From SG8-39 sp041558415 (GTDB lineage: Bacteria; Pseudomonadota; Gammaproteobacteria; Burkholderiales; SG8-39), in contig JBFFEY010000012.1 in the NCBI GenBank assembly GCA_041558415.1, positions 1 through 64,000 on the forward strand: 64,000 nt of DNA, written 5' to 3'. Positions 61,684 to 64,000 of this stretch are shown piece after piece. Positions within the stretch are counted from its first letter, which is position 1; each line of letters opens with the position of its first letter. Below the pieces are notes generated by a model. It had not been told where the DNA came from and did not search any database. It worked only from the letters and a program-made list of their open reading frames with translations. Both the position numbers and the translations under genes were made by a program.

Positions 61684-62415
61684 ATGCGCGTCGCGCGTTT
61701 TTTCGTCGACCCCCCGCTCGAGGCCGGCGCGCAGGTCGCCCTGCCCGAGCGCGCCGCGCACCACGCCACGCGCGTGCTGCGGCTGCGTGTCGGCGACCGG
61801 CTCACGCTGTTCGACGGACGCGGCGGCGAATACGCGGCGACGCTCGTCGCGCGCACGCGCGACGGCGTCTCGGTGCAGATCGGCGCCTGGCACGAGGTGG
61901 AGCGCGAATCGCCGCTCGGCATCGTGCTGGCGCAGGGTATCTCGAGCGCCGAGCGCATGGACCTGACGGTGCAAAAGGCGGTCGAGCTCGGCGTCGCGGC
62001 GATCCAGCCGCTCGACTGCGAGAAGTCGGTGGTGCGACTCGATGCACGACGCGCCGCCTCTCGGCTGGTGCACTGGCGGCGCATCGTCATCTCCGCCTGC
62101 GAGCAGTGCGGGCGCAACCGGCTGCCCGAGGTTCGGCCGCCGCTGTCGGTCGCAGCGCTGTGCGCGGTGCAGACGCGGGGTCCGAAGTGGCTGCTCTCTC
62201 CCGAGGCGCCAACGCGACTGCGCGAGGCGGCGCGCGGGCTCGGCAGCGGCTTGCTGATCGCGGCGGGGCCGGAGGCCGGATTCTCCGAATTAGAATCGCG
62301 TGCGCTGCTGGAAGCGGGCTACGCGCCGGTGCGGCTGGGGCCGCGCATCCTTCGCACGGAGACCGCGGCGCTGGCGGCGCTGGCGGTGCTCAATGCGATC
62401 GCGGGGGATGGATAG
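61684..62415 (+). CDS. rsmE: 16S rRNA (uracil1498-N3)-methyltransferase RsmE
   Basis: 243 aa. N-terminal PUA-like domain (VALPERAAHHATRVLRLRVG) and C-terminal SPOUT knot: AVELGVAAIQPLDCEKSVVR, SACEQCGRNRLPEV, LIAAGPEAGFSELE and RLGPRILRTETAALAAL. The GPEAGF and LGPRILRTET motifs bind AdoMet. It methylates U1498 in the decoding centre of the 30S subunit. Followed by the REPIN-like repeat. Confidence 0.95.
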   Translation: MRVARFFVDPPLEAGAQVALPERAAHHATRVLRLRVGDRLTLFDGRGGEYAATLVARTRDGVSVQIGAWHEVERESPLGIVLAQGISSAERMDLTVQKAVELGVAAIQPLDCEKSVVRLDARRAASRLVHWRRIVISACEQCGRNRLPEVRPPLSVAALCAVQTRGPKWLLSPEAPTRLREAARGLGSGLLIAAGPEAGFSELESRALLEAGYAPVRLGPRILRTETAALAALAVLNAIAGDG

Positions 62416-62465
62416 TACGACGTGCGCGCCTGGAACCGGCGCCGCCGCTTGATGGAGGAAATCCA

Positions 62466-62546
62466 TCTCCCGACTTTGTGGTGTCAGGCGTTCAACTCAG
62501 GCGCCCAGTTACGCGCCGTGCCGCCTGACACCACAAAGTCGGGAGA
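62466..62546. repeat. REPIN-like long inverted repeat
   Basis: Two perfect 25-base arms (62466-62490 and 62522-62546) face each other across a 31-base centre. That centre itself holds a 5-base hairpin GGCGC/GCGCC (62500-62504, 62513-62517). The arms contain GGTGTCAGGCG/CGCCTGACACC and CCCGACTTTGTGG, which resemble REP sequences mobilised by RAYT transposases. It is in the 191-base gap after rsmE. No transposase is in the window, so it would be a non-autonomous copy; it could also end rsmE and ankyrin-gene transcripts. Confidence 0.65.
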
Positions 62547-62606
62547 CCGTTTAAACCCTAATGCGGCCGGAGCCTCAATTGAAGCTAGAGGCGCCCGCAA
62601 ACAAAG

Positions 62607-63206
62607 TTACTGCGCCCCGCTCAGCATGCCGGCGATCTGCCGGTTGCCCTTCGCTCGCGCGATCTCCAGCGCCGTGCGCCCGTCGCTGTCGCGCGCGGCG
62701 AGGTTGACGCCGCGCCCCTCGACGTAGAGCGCCACCGCCAGCGCGTCGTCGCGCTTCACGGCATCGAGAAACTGCTCGATGTCGTAATAGCGCAGACCCA
62801 TGGCGTTCAGTTCCTTGCGCGCGGCCAGGGCACGCGCCGTGTCGAACGTCGCCAGCGGCCGCGGCTCGGCCATCGAGCGCGCGTGTTCGCGCCGCGCCAG
62901 GATCATCAGGTCGCGCGCCAGCGCGAGGAAGCTCGCGCGCTCGGCTTCGCTCATGTCGCGCGTCATGTCATCGAGCAGCGCCTCCGCGGCGCGGTTCGCC
63001 TCCGGATTGCGCCCGGCGAAGACATCGTCCATGTGTCGCTCGACGGCCTTCGGATCCTCGGAATGCGCCGCGATGCTGACCACCGACTGCATGAGGGCAA
63101 GCATGTGGGCGAAACTGCGGTCCTCGTCGTCGGCCGAGCCGAAGCCGAGCGCGCCGGTCGGCGCCCAGGCCAGCATTGCCGCAAACAGGATGCTGAATAT
63201 CTTCAT
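62607..63206 (-). CDS. Secreted ankyrin-repeat protein
   Basis: 199 aa from the ATG at 63206, with GGAGG five bases upstream. A signal peptide (MKIFSILFAAMLAWAPTGAL) is followed by a helical region of about 110 residues and, at the C-terminus, one or two ankyrin-like repeats (VEGRGVNLAARDSDGRTALE). Ankyrin motifs mediate protein binding. Function unknown; probably periplasmic. Convergent with rsmE across the REPIN-like repeat. Confidence 0.7.
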   Translation of the reverse strand: MKIFSILFAAMLAWAPTGALGFGSADDEDRSFAHMLALMQSVVSIAAHSEDPKAVERHMDDVFAGRNPEANRAAEALLDDMTRDMSEAERASFLALARDLMILARREHARSMAEPRPLATFDTARALAARKELNAMGLRYYDIEQFLDAVKRDDALAVALYVEGRGVNLAARDSDGRTALEIARAKGNRQIAGMLSGAQ

Positions 63207-63363
63207 GGCAGCCTCCGCGACCACCTCGTAAATGCCTCTACCTTACCCCCAACCGGGTTCGGGCGCACGTGACCTTTGTCCGCCCGCCTCGCGCCAAGCG
63301 CCTGAACTCGCTTAGAATTTCCGCATCGCGAGAACGCCGGCACGAACGGACAACAACAATCTC

Positions 63364-64000
63364 ATGGTCACGCAGTCCCATCCCGAAGCCTTCGTGCGCT
63401 GGCTGCGCCAGGTGGCGCCCTACGTGCACGCGTTCCGCGGCAGGACATTTGTCATCGCCTTCGGCGGCGAGGTGGTGGCCGAGCGCTCGCGCTTCGTTCA
63501 CCTGGTGCACGACATCAACCTGCTCGCCGCGCTCGGCATCCGCCTGGTCCTGGTGCACGGCGCGCGGCCGCAGATCGATGCCGAGCTGAAGGTCAAGCGC
63601 CTGCGCGCGCGTTTCGCCAAGGGCCTGCGCGTCACCGACAGCGCAGCGCTCACCGCCGTGAAACACGCCGCCGGCGTGTTGCGCGTCGAGATCGAGGCGC
63701 TGCTGTCGCAGGGCCTGCCGAATTCGCCCATGGCGGGCGCACGCATCCGCGTCGCGTCGGGCAATTACATCACCGCGCGACCGCTCGGCGTCGTCAACGG
63801 CACCGATTTCCAGTACACCGGGCTGGTGCGCCGGGTCGATGCGCAGGCCATCGCCGCCCGGCTCGACGCCGGCGAGGTGGTGCTCGTTCCGCACATCGGC
63901 TACTCGCCCACTGGCGAGGTCTTCAACCTGGCCTGGGAGGACGTGGCCGAGAGCGTCGCCGTCGCCCTCAAGGCCGACAAGCTGCTGCTCGTCACCGACC
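63364..64000 (+). CDS. argA: N-acetylglutamate synthase ArgA, N-terminal part
   Basis: The ATG at 63364 opens 212 complete codons that continue past the right edge. The amino-acid-kinase domain of ArgA is seen: FRGRTFVIAFGGEVVAER, LVLVHGARPQIDAEL and VNGTDFQYTGLVRRVDAQAI. This domain binds arginine for feedback inhibition; the GNAT catalytic domain should lie outside the window. It commits glutamate to arginine synthesis. A TAGAAT at 63313-63318 may be its -10. Confidence 0.92.
   Translation, partial: MVTQSHPEAFVRWLRQVAPYVHAFRGRTFVIAFGGEVVAERSRFVHLVHDINLLAALGIRLVLVHGARPQIDAELKVKRLRARFAKGLRVTDSAALTAVKHAAGVLRVEIEALLSQGLPNSPMAGARIRVASGNYITARPLGVVNGTDFQYTGLVRRVDAQAIAARLDAGEVVLVPHIGYSPTGEVFNLAWEDVAESVAVALKADKLLLVTD

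Overview
The window comes from a GC-rich, gene-dense bacterial chromosome. The best guess is a Betaproteobacterium related to Burkholderiales/Rhodocyclales. The reasons are a form IA RuBisCO with cbbQ and cbbO and a divergent cbbR, the tkt-gap-pgk-pyk-fba neighbourhood typical of that class, several periplasmic-binding-protein uptake systems (ABC and TRAP), and an FNR/ANR-like box. It suggests a facultative autotroph that also eats organic acids, sugar acids and amino acids. No rRNA, tRNA, CRISPR array, prophage or intact IS element was seen. No gene-free stretch exceeds 300 bases; the longest are 184, 178 and 191 bases and carry regulatory sites or repeats.

Region 1 (1-22341) is catabolic. 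Thirteen minus-strand genes run from an FAD oxidoreductase (start 11293) to a partial efflux adaptor at the left edge, mostly with 4-base overlaps. They encode an ABC permease and ATPase, a TetR regulator, two xylose-isomerase-like TIM barrels, an enolase-superfamily enzyme, a VOC enzyme, a Gfo/Idh/MocA dehydrogenase, a DHDPS-like aldolase and a CoxG-like protein. The ABC binding protein is divergent (11478). Next come a lactonase-like amidohydrolase, a PdxA-type dehydrogenase, a TRAP transporter of the TakP type, and a second divergent pair (epimerase-like plus acetyltransferase versus a MetE-C-like enzyme). The same TetR-type palindrome lies in both divergent promoter regions, so the two loci probably form one regulon of unknown substrate.

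Region 2 (22376-40753) is the Calvin-Benson-Bassham cluster, all minus strand except cbbR: cbbL-cbbS-cbbQ-cbbO, then two cbbY-like phosphatases, fbp, prk, fba, tkt, gap, an enoyl-CoA hydratase, pgk, a MaoC-like hydratase and pyk. Two 38-base sites with 26 matching bases, one before cbbL and one before the cbbY pair, look like CbbR boxes and split the cluster into two CbbR-driven units. nudC follows cbbR.

Region 3 (41650-49551) holds a fused SpeD-SpeE polyamine gene behind a compact three-helix RNA leader, an omega-aminotransferase with a Zn amidohydrolase, an AtzG-like small protein coupled to an amidase, an odd exported methyltransferase, and an SDR/FAH pair like the last two steps of L-fuconate breakdown. 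Region 4 (49644-59769) has an FNR-type box followed by an amino-acid dehydrogenase, a 2-oxoacid:ferredoxin oxidoreductase (gamma-delta, alpha, beta) and an acyl-CoA ligase, then an SDR, an IlvD/Edd dehydratase and a UxaA/GarD-type dehydratase. Region 5 (59810-64000) has small envelope proteins, a cupin, a thioredoxin-like protein, rsmE, a REPIN-like inverted repeat, an ankyrin protein and the start of argA.
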